From Actinomycetes bacterium (lineage in GTDB: Bacteria; Actinomycetota; Coriobacteriia; WRKU01; WQUG01), in assembly GCA_009785855.1 (NCBI GenBank), contig WQUG01000076.1, positions 1 to 10,111 of the forward strand: a DNA stretch of 10,111 bases. Direction: 5' to 3'. Under the pieces are notes generated by a model. The model did not search any database. It was given only the letters and a program-made list of their open reading frames with translations, and was not told the DNA's origin. The translations under genes and the position numbers were made by a program. Below, one piece after another: positions 1-8,619 of this stretch. Each line of letters opens with the position of its first letter. Within the stretch, counting starts at the first letter, position 1.

Positions 1-838
1 CGATGAAGTTCGCCGTCCCGAGCGCCACCGCGGTCGCGCCGGCAAGCAGGAACTCGGCCACGTCGGTCCCCGTGACCGCGCCCCCCATGCCGATGAGCGG
101 GATGTCGACAGCTTGGGCGCACTCCCAGACCGCGCGCAGGGCGACGGGCTTGATGGCCGGTCCGGACAGACCCGCCACGCCGCGCTCGAAGATGAGCTTG
201 CGCCGCTGCGCGTCGATCGCAAGACCGAGGACGGTGTTGATCAGGCTGACGGCGTCAGCCCCGGCCGCCTCGACGGCGCGCGCGATGAGCGTGATGTCGG
301 TGACGTTGGGGGTCAGCTTCACGATGAGCGGGCGCGTCGTTTTCGCGCGGCAGAGACTCGTGACCTCAGCGGCTGCTTGCGCATCGACGCCGACGGCCAT
401 CCCGCCGCAGTCGACGTTGGGGCAGCTGATGTTGAGCTCGTAGGCGCTGACAGCCGCTTCGTCTTCCAGCATGTCGATGACCTCGGCATACTCAGAGGCG
501 CGATGTCCGCAGACGTTGACGATGACCGGCACGCCGGGAGCGGTGTGCGCGATCACCTTGAGTTCGTTCTCCTTGAAGCTCTCGACGCCGGGGTTCTGCA
601 GGCCGATCGAGTTCAGCATGCCCGAGGCGGTCTCGTGCAGGCGCCTCCCGGCATTACCCGGCCAGCTGACCGGCGAGACGCCCTTCGTGACGAGCGCGCC
701 CATCTGCGCCAGCTCGATGAAGTCTGCGTACTCGAAGCCCGTGGCGAAGGTGCCCGAGGCGTTCATGAGCGGGTTGGCGAGCTCTAGTGCGCCGATGCGC
801 ACCCGCAGATCAGTGGACCCGTGAGGCGATGTTGTCAT
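1..838 (-). CDS. pyrD: Dihydroorotate dehydrogenase B, catalytic subunit (3' end cut by window)
   Basis: FMN-containing subunit that oxidises dihydroorotate to orotate in the cytoplasm and passes electrons to PyrK. I translated 279 residues from the ATG at 838; the frame is still open at the left edge, so roughly 25-30 C-terminal residues are missing compared with the usual ~305. Visible motifs are NASGTF near residue 26, TKGVS at 51-55, ELNISCPNV at 134-142 with the class 1 catalytic Cys at 139, VKLTPN at 173-178, SLINT at 198-202, SGPAIKP at 225-231 and GMGG at 250-253. A Cys rather than Ser in the SCPN loop, with pyrK adjacent, marks class 1B (NAD-linked). The start is set by a strong AAGGAGG at 848-854, nine bases upstream and inside pyrK, so the genes overlap by 29 nt and are probably translationally coupled. 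Family assignment is very secure. Confidence 0.96.
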   Translation of the reverse strand, partial: MTTSPHGSTDLRVRIGALELANPLMNASGTFATGFEYADFIELAQMGALVTKGVSPVSWPGNAGRRLHETASGMLNSIGLQNPGVESFKENELKVIAHTAPGVPVIVNVCGHRASEYAEVIDMLEDEAAVSAYELNISCPNVDCGGMAVGVDAQAAAEVTSLCRAKTTRPLIVKLTPNVTDITLIARAVEAAGADAVSLINTVLGLAIDAQRRKLIFERGVAGLSGPAIKPVALRAVWECAQAVDIPLIGMGGAVTGTDVAEFLLAGATAVALGTANFI

Positions 839-1613
839 CCCAGCACACCTCCTTCGCGTCAAAGATCGGCCCGGCGGCGCAGACGCCCTTCAGGCCCTGC
901 GTCGTCGTGACCACGCAGCCCGCGCAGGCGCCGATGCCGCAGGCCATGCGCCGCTCCAGCGACACGTAGCAGCGCAGCGCGTGCTGCGCGCAGAGCGCGG
1001 CGACCGCTGTCTGCATGACCTCGGGGCCACAGATGTAGGCGACATCGAAGTCTTCGCGGTCGAGCAGCTCAGCGAGTGGTGTGGTGATGAGCCCCTGCGT
1101 GCCCGCGCTCCCGTCATCGGTCGCGCAGATCCAGGCAGCAACTGTGTCCTCGAAGAAGCCGCGCGCGACAAGGCGCTCTGCCGTCTGGGCAGCCTGGAGC
1201 ATCGTGACCACGACGCCGCGCTTCCTGAGCTCAAGTGCCAGCAGGGCCAGCGGCGCGGTCCCGATGCCGCCGCCGACGAGCAGGGCCGTCTGGACGCCCT
1301 CCGCTATAGGCCAGGTGTTGCCGAGCGGCCCCAGCAGCGAGCGGATCTCGTCTTCCTGCCAGCTCGCCATGAGCCCGGTCCCCTCTCCGACCACCTGATA
1401 GAGCAGCTCGATGGTCCCTTCTGCTGCATCGCTCTGGAAGACCGAGAGCGGACGGCGCAGGAGCCGGGCGCTGTCGCCGAGCGCCAGACTGACGAACTGC
1501 CCGGGCGCTATCGCTTCTGCGATGCGCGGCGCATACAGCGTCAGGGACCACAGGTCCGGCGCGAAGCGCTCGTTGCCCAACACCTGGGCGTCCTCCAAAA
1601 ACTTACTGGGCAT
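810..1613 (-). CDS. pyrK: Dihydroorotate dehydrogenase B, electron transfer subunit (FAD, 2Fe-2S)
   Basis: Ferredoxin-reductase-like partner of PyrD that carries electrons from its FMN through a [2Fe-2S] cluster and FAD to NAD+. Numbering from the ATG at 1625, I see the FAD-binding RRPLSVF at 57-63, a nucleotide-binding LLVGGGIGTAPL at 115-126, ICGPEVM at 198-204, and a C-terminal cluster motif with Cys 229, 234, 237 and 249 (C-x4-C-x2-C-x11-C), all intact. Two starts are possible. The ATG at 1625 has no Shine-Dalgarno sequence. The ATG at 1613 is preceded by GGAGGG at 1618-1623 and gives 267 residues beginning MPSKFLEDAQV, like other PyrK N-termini, so I chose it. The 3' end overlaps pyrD by 29 nt. 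Adjacency to pyrD makes PyrK far more likely than another ferredoxin reductase. Confidence 0.95.
   Translation of the reverse strand: MPSKFLEDAQVLGNERFAPDLWSLTLYAPRIAEAIAPGQFVSLALGDSARLLRRPLSVFQSDAAEGTIELLYQVVGEGTGLMASWQEDEIRSLLGPLGNTWPIAEGVQTALLVGGGIGTAPLALLALELRKRGVVVTMLQAAQTAERLVARGFFEDTVAAWICATDDGSAGTQGLITTPLAELLDREDFDVAYICGPEVMQTAVAALCAQHALRCYVSLERRMACGIGACAGCVVTTTQGLKGVCAAGPIFDAKEVCWDDNIASRVH
848..854 (-). promoter_or_regulatory. pyrD ribosome binding site inside pyrK
   Basis: AAGGAGG on the minus strand lies nine bases before the ATG at 838, near the end of pyrK. It decides the pyrD start and explains how pyrD is translated although its start precedes the pyrK stop by 29 nt. Confidence 0.85.
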
Positions 1614-1617
1614 CCAG

Positions 1618-1623
1618 CCCTCC
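1618..1623 (-). promoter_or_regulatory. pyrK ribosome binding site deciding the start
   Basis: GGAGGG on the minus strand ends four bases before the ATG at 1613. It overlaps the alternative upstream ATG at 1625, which itself follows a C-rich stretch with no purine-rich site. The spacing is slightly short but acceptable. Confidence 0.6.
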
Positions 1624-1650
1624 ATTTCTGTTGAGGGGCAGAGCAGATGG

Positions 1651-1705
1651 CGCCTGACGAGGCGTCGCGATACGTGGCGGCCTTTGCGCCGCGAGTCTCG
1701 CGAGA
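1651..1705 (-). other. Cluster of three small inverted repeats in the carB-pyrK gap
   Basis: The roughly 98-nt space between the carB stop and the pyrK start holds three short inverted repeats. TCTCGCGAGA lies at 1696-1705. GCGGC and GCCGC at 1677-1681 and 1688-1692 flank a six-base loop. CGCCT and AGGCG at 1651-1655 and 1660-1664 flank a four-base loop. No U-tract follows. They could be RNA processing or stability elements between the two halves of the operon, or chance pairings in GC-rich sequence. Confidence 0.35.
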
Positions 1706-1711
1706 ACGATG

Positions 1712-4945
<3,234 letters not shown>

Positions 4946-4999
4946 AGGGTACGTTCCTTTCTTCCGGTATCTGGCGTCCGTCGATCTGTCGCTGTCTCT

Positions 5000-6325
5000 T
5001 CATCGTCGCAAAGCCGCCTCGGCGCCGCGTCCGACGAGCTTGCCGCCTTCGAGCACCAGCTCACCGCGGGCGTAGACCTCGCGGGCCGCGCCCGTGAGCG
5101 TCTGGCCGAGGAAGGCCGAGTTCTTCGACTTGCCGACCAGCCATTCAGGGCTGACCGTGACCTCGGCCCCGGGGTCGATGACCGTGACCTCTGCCGGCTC
5201 GCCGGCCTCGAAGATGATGATCGGAAGTCCCAGGATCTCGCGGGTGCGCCGCGCGAAGGCGCGCACCAGCTGGGCCCAACTCATGATACCGGGGGCGACC
5301 AGATGGGTCAGGACCAGGGGCAAGGCGGTCTCAAGTCCCACCGTCCCGTTGGCGGCGAGCTCGAACTCGAGCTGCTTCTCCTGTGGGGCGTGCGGAGCGT
5401 GGTCGGTCGCGATGGCGTCGATCGTGCCGTCGAGCAGCCCCTCGATCAGCGCCTGGCGGTCGGCCTCGGTACGCAGCGGCGGGTTCATCTTCAGGTTCGT
5501 ATTATAGTCCGGACCCAGATCGTCTTCGGTCAGGAAGAGATGGTGCGGCGTGACCTCGGCGGTCACCGGCAGGCCCGCAGCCTTGGCGGCCCGGATCGCC
5601 TCGACTGCTTCTTTGGTAGAGATGTGGCAGAAGTGGATCGGCGCGTCTCCCACGAAGCGCGCGATCTCGATATCGCGCTGGATCGGCAGATATTCACAGA
5701 GCGCGGGCGCCCCCGCGATCCCCAGACGCGTCGAGGCCAGGCCCTCGTTGATGCAGCCGCCGTCGAGCAGGGCCTCCTCCTCCTCGTGCAGGAAGAGCGG
5801 CTTGCCCAGCACCTTGGCATACTCCAGCGCCCGTCGCATCATGAGCGGGTCCTGGATCCCCCTCCCGTCGTCAGAGAAGGCGAGCGCGCCCATCTTCGCC
5901 ATGTCGGCCATCTCCGCGAGGCTGGTCCCCTGCTGACCCTTCGTGATCGCGCCGATCGCGTAGACCTGGACCGCCGCGGTATCAGCGGCGCGCTCGAGCA
6001 GAGCGCGCACTGCCGCGCCGTCATCGATGACCGGCTTGGTATTGGGCATGGCCGCCACCGCGGAAAATCCGCCGTGAGCCGCCGCCGCAGTCCCCGTCGC
6101 GATCGTCTCCTTGTACTCAGAGCCCGGCTCACGCAGATGCGTGTGCAGGTCCAAGAGCCCCGGGGTGACGATCATCCCTTCGCAGTCGATGACCTTCGCG
6201 CCCTTCGGCGCCTCCACACTCTTCGCGACTTCCAGAAAGACCCCGTCCTCGATGAGCACATCGAGCACGTCGTCCATCTCGATAGCCGGGTCGACCACCC
6301 GACCTCCCTTAAGCAGCAGCTTCAT
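5000..6325 (-). CDS. pyrC: Dihydroorotase
   Basis: Zinc amidohydrolase that cyclises carbamoyl aspartate to dihydroorotate. The 441-residue protein has the expected metal ligands of the longer bacterial PyrC type: His61 and His63 in DLHTHLREPG, Asp153 in FSDDG (an Asp in place of the carboxylated Lys of other dihydroorotases), His180 in FLHEEE, His234 in FCHIST and Asp308 in ATDHAPH. NTKPV at 95-99 and NPPLR at 281-285 also fit. The start overlaps the end of pyrB by 17 nt, and GGGAGG within the pyrB 3' end lies five bases before the ATG, indicating coupling. The intact metal site argues against an inactive PyrC-like protein. Homologues of this type can assemble with aspartate transcarbamoylase, which would suit the overlap with pyrB, but that is inference. 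Confidence 0.97.
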   Translation of the reverse strand: MKLLLKGGRVVDPAIEMDDVLDVLIEDGVFLEVAKSVEAPKGAKVIDCEGMIVTPGLLDLHTHLREPGSEYKETIATGTAAAAHGGFSAVAAMPNTKPVIDDGAAVRALLERAADTAAVQVYAIGAITKGQQGTSLAEMADMAKMGALAFSDDGRGIQDPLMMRRALEYAKVLGKPLFLHEEEEALLDGGCINEGLASTRLGIAGAPALCEYLPIQRDIEIARFVGDAPIHFCHISTKEAVEAIRAAKAAGLPVTAEVTPHHLFLTEDDLGPDYNTNLKMNPPLRTEADRQALIEGLLDGTIDAIATDHAPHAPQEKQLEFELAANGTVGLETALPLVLTHLVAPGIMSWAQLVRAFARRTREILGLPIIIFEAGEPAEVTVIDPGAEVTVSPEWLVGKSKNSAFLGQTLTGAAREVYARGELVLEGGKLVGRGAEAALRR

Positions 6326-7241
6326 CTTCGCCTCCCAGCATCATGTACATGACCGCCATCCGTACCGCCACCCCCGCGTTGACCTGATCGAGCACGACCG
6401 CGCGCGGATCGGCGATGACCTCGGGCGAGATCTCGACACCGCGGTTCATCGGCCCGGGATGCATGATGAGCGCATCTTCGCGCACGCTCGCCAGCCTCCG
6501 CAGATCCATGCCATAGAGCATCGTATACTCCCGCAGGCTTGGCACCGAAAGTCCGCTTGCGCGCTCGCCCTGGATGCGCAGCAGATAGACGACGTCGAGT
6601 TCCGGCAGGACCGCGTCAAGCGAGTACGAGACCTCGGCCCCCAAGGCATCAGGCACGGCTGGCAGATAGCTCGGCGGGGCGATGAATATCGGGTGGGCGC
6701 CCAGACGCGCAAGCGCCGGCGCCAGCGAGCCGGCCACGCGCGAGTGCACGATGTCGCCGATGATGCCGATCGTCTTGCCTTCGACCGTCCCCATCCGCTC
6801 GACCATCGTGAACAGGTCAAGCAGGGTCTGCGTGGGGTGCTGATGGATACCGTCGCCGCCGTTGACGATCTTAGCCTCCATATGGTCGGCCAGGATGCGA
6901 CAGTAACCGCCGTACTTGTGACGCGCCACGACCATGTCGACCTTCATCGCGTCGAAGGTCTCGGCCGTGTCGAGCAGGCTCTCGCCCTTGACGGTCGCCG
7001 ACGACGACGCAGAGAAGTTCAGGCTGTCAGCGGACAGACGCTTCTCCGCAAGCTCGAACGAGCTGCGCGTGCGTGTCGAGGGCTCCAGGAACAGGTTGAC
7101 GATGGTCTTACCGCGCAGGGTCGGCAGCTTCTTGAGCGGCCGGTCGTTGATCTCCTTGAAGGTCCGCGCGTTCTCCAGGACCTCGTAGATCTCATCGTTG
7201 GTCACATCGTCGATCTCGATGAGATGTTTGCTCTTGATCAT
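6309..7241 (-). CDS. pyrB: Aspartate carbamoyltransferase catalytic subunit
   Basis: Joins carbamoyl phosphate and aspartate to form N-carbamoyl-aspartate. The 310-residue length is normal. Catalytic motifs are complete: the carbamoyl-phosphate loop FLEPSTRTRSSFE with Ser55-Thr-Arg-Thr-Arg59, Lys85 in SATVKGES, the HPTQ motif at 135-138 within GGDGIHQHPTQ, and HPGPMNRGVEI at 261-271. These separate it from ornithine carbamoyltransferase, as does its place between pyrR and pyrC. No regulatory subunit gene (pyrI) is present, so allosteric control of the E. coli kind is not expected. The start overlaps the pyrR stop as ATGA, with GAGGGGG just upstream serving as ribosome binding site; the 3' end overlaps pyrC by 17 nt. 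Confidence 0.98.
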   Translation of the reverse strand: MIKSKHLIEIDDVTNDEIYEVLENARTFKEINDRPLKKLPTLRGKTIVNLFLEPSTRTRSSFELAEKRLSADSLNFSASSSATVKGESLLDTAETFDAMKVDMVVARHKYGGYCRILADHMEAKIVNGGDGIHQHPTQTLLDLFTMVERMGTVEGKTIGIIGDIVHSRVAGSLAPALARLGAHPIFIAPPSYLPAVPDALGAEVSYSLDAVLPELDVVYLLRIQGERASGLSVPSLREYTMLYGMDLRRLASVREDALIMHPGPMNRGVEISPEVIADPRAVVLDQVNAGVAVRMAVMYMMLGGEDEAAA

Positions 7242-7789
7242 GCCCCCTCACCCGCCTCAAGGATCTCGACCGAGTCGACCTCGTCGAAGGGCCGGATACT
7301 GACCCGTACCTTCTCCTGATACGCCGAGGGCACGTTCTTGCCGACGAAGTCCGCCCGGATCGGCAGCTCGCGATGTCCCCGGTCCACGAGAACCGCCAGC
7401 CTGATGCAGCGGGGCCTTCCCAGATCCATGAGCGCGTCCAGCGCCGCCCGGATCGTGCGCCCCGTGTAGAGCACGTCGTCGACCAGCACGACGGTCTTCT
7501 CTTCAAGGGGAAAGTCCACTTCGGTACGCATGAGCACCGGCGAGAGTTTCGTGCCGATGTCGTCGCGATAGAGCGAGATATCAAGCGTCCCGACCGGGAC
7601 CTCGGCGCCTTCGATCGACGCGATGATGTCGGCGAGCTTGTGGGCGAGCACGTCGCCGCGGGTCACGATGCCCACGAGCGCCAGGTCCTTCGCGCCGCCG
7701 GCCGCCTCGAGGATCTCATGGGCGATGCGCACCAGCGTGCGTTGCACATCGGCCGCATCGAGGATCGTCGCTTTCACTGTTTCGGTCAT
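7238..7789 (-). CDS. pyrR: Bifunctional pyr operon RNA-binding regulator / uracil phosphoribosyltransferase
   Basis: PyrR binds a stem-loop in pyr mRNA when UMP or UTP is plentiful and lowers expression; many homologues also convert uracil and PRPP to UMP. The 183-residue protein has a PRPP-binding loop, VVLVDDVLYTGRTI at 100-113, the usual RGDVLA (44-49) and SLYRDD (72-77) segments, and the VDRGHRELPIRADFVGKN region at 135-152. I chose the ATG at 7789 because AAGGGAG lies upstream and MTETVKATILDAADVQRTL matches the family N-terminus. The frame stays open for 48 codons further upstream, but that part crosses the leader terminator and lacks a family-like sequence. It is first in the operon, overlaps pyrB by 4 nt, and sits directly behind a leader carrying its own predicted binding site, implying autoregulation. 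Confidence 0.97.
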   Translation of the reverse strand: MTETVKATILDAADVQRTLVRIAHEILEAAGGAKDLALVGIVTRGDVLAHKLADIIASIEGAEVPVGTLDISLYRDDIGTKLSPVLMRTEVDFPLEEKTVVLVDDVLYTGRTIRAALDALMDLGRPRCIRLAVLVDRGHRELPIRADFVGKNVPSAYQEKVRVSIRPFDEVDSVEILEAGEGA

Positions 7790-7875
7790 GGGCGCGCTCC
7801 CTTCGAACACGAAAAAACCCTCACCGTGCGGCAAGGGCATCTGCATGGGAGGGCGTGCAAGACTGCGCGCTTCAT
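7786..7875 (-). CDS. Putative pyr leader peptide, 29 residues
   Basis: A short open frame begins with ATG at 7875 and ends in a TGA that overlaps the pyrR start as ATGA. The predicted peptide starts MKRAVLHALP, contains CRCPC and is Arg-rich; it resembles no peptide I know. An AAGGA eight bases before its ATG (7884-7888) is well spaced for translation and lies in the 3' arm of the PyrR-binding stem. The frame reads straight through the intrinsic terminator at 7812-7837. If translated, it could couple ribosome movement to attenuation and to pyrR translation. Coding cannot be shown from one sequence: short frames arise by chance, and pyrR has its own ribosome binding site. Confidence 0.4.
   Translation of the reverse strand: MKRAVLHALPCRCPCRTVRVFSCSKGARP
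7812..7837 (-). terminator. Intrinsic attenuator terminator of the pyr leader
   Basis: On the minus strand CCCUUGCC and GGUGAGGG form a continuous 8-bp stem (two G-U pairs) closed by a GCAC loop and followed directly by UUUUUU, a textbook intrinsic terminator. It lies 22 nt before the pyrR start and inside the leader, so it can only be an attenuator. Its 5' arm can instead pair with part of the PyrR-binding loop. Confidence 0.9.
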
Positions 7876-7892
7876 GTTGTGGTTCCTTACCG
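7829..7892 (-). promoter_or_regulatory. Predicted antiterminator pairing in the pyr leader
   Basis: CGGUAAGG (7885-7892, in the 3' half of the PyrR-binding loop) can pair over eight bases with CCUUGCCG (7829-7836, the 5' arm of the terminator), with one U-G pair. This pairing excludes both the PyrR loop and the terminator. It is the arrangement expected for PyrR attenuation: bound PyrR stabilises its loop, blocks the antiterminator and lets the terminator form. Confidence 0.8.
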
Positions 7893-7905
7893 GCCTCACG
7901 GGACC
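7881..7905 (-). promoter_or_regulatory. PyrR-binding RNA loop (anti-antiterminator)
   Basis: The minus-strand RNA contains GGUCCCGUGAGGCC followed by GGUAAGGAACC. This agrees with the known PyrR site pattern ARUCCNGNGAGGYU at 12 of 14 positions as I remember it, including the invariant GAGG. The flanks GGUCC and GGAACC form the lower stem with one bulged A. It begins only about a dozen bases after the predicted transcription start. The 3' arm also contains AAGGA, the possible ribosome binding site of the leader ORF. Confidence 0.88.
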
Positions 7906-7923
7906 AGATTAAAGGTCTGCTCC

Positions 7924-7932
7924 ATGATAGCA
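7924..7932 (-). promoter_or_regulatory. Predicted pyr operon promoter (extended -10)
   Basis: TGCTATCAT on the minus strand is an extended -10 element (TGn plus TATCAT, one base from TATAAT). It would start transcription near 7917-7918, just before the PyrR-binding loop. The -35 region is weak (TTCGGC at about 18-nt spacing), which is tolerable with an extended -10. Confidence 0.6.
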
Positions 7933-7997
7933 CAGTAATCGCGACGTGCCGAAAGTTTTCCTATGAAAATGTCGATACCGTGCAGACGCTCATCTCC

Positions 7998-8006
7998 TGC
8001 TATCAT
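7998..8006 (+). promoter_or_regulatory. Predicted promoter of the release-factor-like gene (extended -10)
   Basis: TGCTATCAT, identical to the divergent pyr -10 element, stands about 40 nt before the ATG at 8046. I see no convincing -35 box at 15-19 nt spacing. Transcription would begin near 8013, giving a leader of about 33 nt. Confidence 0.5.
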
Positions 8007-8045
8007 GAGGGCAGAAGATATCGACTGACTCGAAAGGTGAGCCAT

Positions 8046-8408
8046 ATGAAATACCATATCCCCGAAAACGACGCGGAGCTGCTCAAAGCCTGCCGCGTCG
8101 ACGTGATGAAAGCGACCGGACCGGGCGGACAAAGTGTGAACACGACCGACTCTGCGGTGCGTATCACCCATAAGGAAAGCGGGATCACGACGCTGTCGCG
8201 CCGCGAGAGAAGCCAGCTGCTCAACAAGAAAGCGGCCCTGGCGCGCCTGCGCCTGCGCCTGATGGAGGCCAACTACGAGGCGCGGCCCCGCCGCACTCCC
8301 AAGCCGCCCGCCAACGCCGAAGAGCGCCGACTCGAAGAGAAGCGTCGGCGCGCACAGAAGATCAAGCAGCGCACCAAGCCTGTCGACTTCGGCGAGATCG
8401 ACCATTAG
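8046..8408 (+). CDS. Small GGQ-motif peptidyl-tRNA hydrolase / release-factor-like protein (ArfB-like)
   Basis: A 120-residue protein with the catalytic loop of class I release factors: TGPGGQSVNTTDSAVRITH at 24-42, GGQ at 27-29. It lacks the codon-reading and N-terminal domains of RF1/RF2. The RF-1 domain is followed by a long Arg/Lys-rich tail (about 76-112), as in ArfB (YaeJ), whose tail probes the empty mRNA channel to free ribosomes stalled without a stop codon. By that analogy it probably hydrolyses peptidyl-tRNA on stalled ribosomes in the cytoplasm. The last residues, DFGEIDH, are acidic, which I would not expect of such a tail. AAAGGTGA at 8033-8040 sets the start. The gene is divergent from the pyr operon and convergent with uvrB. 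A PrfH-type factor is an alternative, but this protein is shorter and no rtcB is nearby. Confidence 0.85.
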   Translation: MKYHIPENDAELLKACRVDVMKATGPGGQSVNTTDSAVRITHKESGITTLSRRERSQLLNKKAALARLRLRLMEANYEARPRRTPKPPANAEERRLEEKRRRAQKIKQRTKPVDFGEIDH

Positions 8409-8440
8409 TGCGACAAAGGGGTCAGACCCCTTTGTCGCAC
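8408..8440 (+). repeat. 33-nt near-perfect palindrome at the stop codon of the release-factor-like gene
   Basis: GTGCGACAAAGGGGTC (8408-8423), a single A, then its exact reverse complement (8425-8440). As RNA this is a 14-bp stem with a five-base loop. Its first base is the G of the TAG stop. No U-tract follows, so it is not a canonical intrinsic terminator, though it may still end transcription or protect mRNA ends. GGGGTC/GACCCC palindromes of this look occur, to my recollection, as dispersed intergenic repeats in many bacteria, so a REP-like element is also possible. Confidence 0.85.
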
Positions 8441-8460
8441 CTTGCACTGGCAGGTTAGTC

Positions 8461-8502
8461 GGCGAGGGGGGTCGTTCGCGTACGCGAGCAACCCCCCTCG
8501 CC
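8461..8502. repeat. Long G-rich hairpin with apical TTCGC-N4-GCGAG (copy 1)
   Basis: GGCGAGGGGGGT (8461-8472) and its exact reverse complement (8491-8502) flank an 18-base interior. After one C-A mismatch the interior continues the stem to a GTAC tip as TTCGC, GTAC, GCGAG (8475-8488). No canonical U-tract follows on either strand; on the plus strand a loose T-rich stretch lies 7-15 nt further on. It may be a bidirectional terminator between convergent genes or one copy of a dispersed palindromic repeat. Confidence 0.8.
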
Positions 8503-8558
8503 TCCCACTTGTGTTTTCAGTGCCTTGTCAGCCGGTGTTCATTTCGTAGTCTCTCCAT

Positions 8559-8608
8559 GAGGGGAGTAGGGGGAGGTTCGCAGTAGCGAGCCTCCCCCTA
8601 CTCCCCTC
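8559..8608. repeat. Long G-rich hairpin with apical TTCGC-N4-GCGAG (copy 2), downstream of uvrB
   Basis: GAGGGGAGTAGGGGGAGG (8559-8576) and its exact reverse complement (8591-8608) form an 18-bp perfect stem. The interior TTCGC, AGTA, GCGAG (8577-8590) extends it by a T-G pair and four more pairs to an AGTA tip. It lies 11 nt past the uvrB stop, where a terminator is expected, but lacks a U-tract. The apex matches copy 1, while the arm sequences differ. Confidence 0.85.
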
Positions 8609-8619
8609 CTTACTGATAC

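Noticed and set aside
1614..1625. PyrK start at the ATG at 1625
   Set aside because: There is no ribosome binding site before it; its own first codons form the GGAGGG that serves the ATG at 1613. I cannot exclude it entirely.
7790..7933. N-terminal extension of PyrR from an ATG at 7933
   Set aside because: The frame is open, but this ATG would lie upstream of the predicted transcription start and the extension would run over the attenuator. The ATG at 7789 has a good ribosome binding site and a family-like N-terminus.
7623..8045. Upstream extension of the release-factor-like protein from 7623
   Set aside because: It would run antisense through pyrR and across both promoters; the ATG at 8046 has AAAGGTGA at proper distance and starts just before the RF-1 domain.
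8559..8576. G-quadruplex in the G-rich arm
   Set aside because: There are only two runs of four or more G plus a GG pair, and the exact complementary arm nearby makes a hairpin far more likely.
8408..8608. The three hairpins as a CRISPR array or attachment site
   Set aside because: There are no regular direct repeats with unique spacers, and the three palindromes differ in sequence and spacing; no integrase or cas gene is present.
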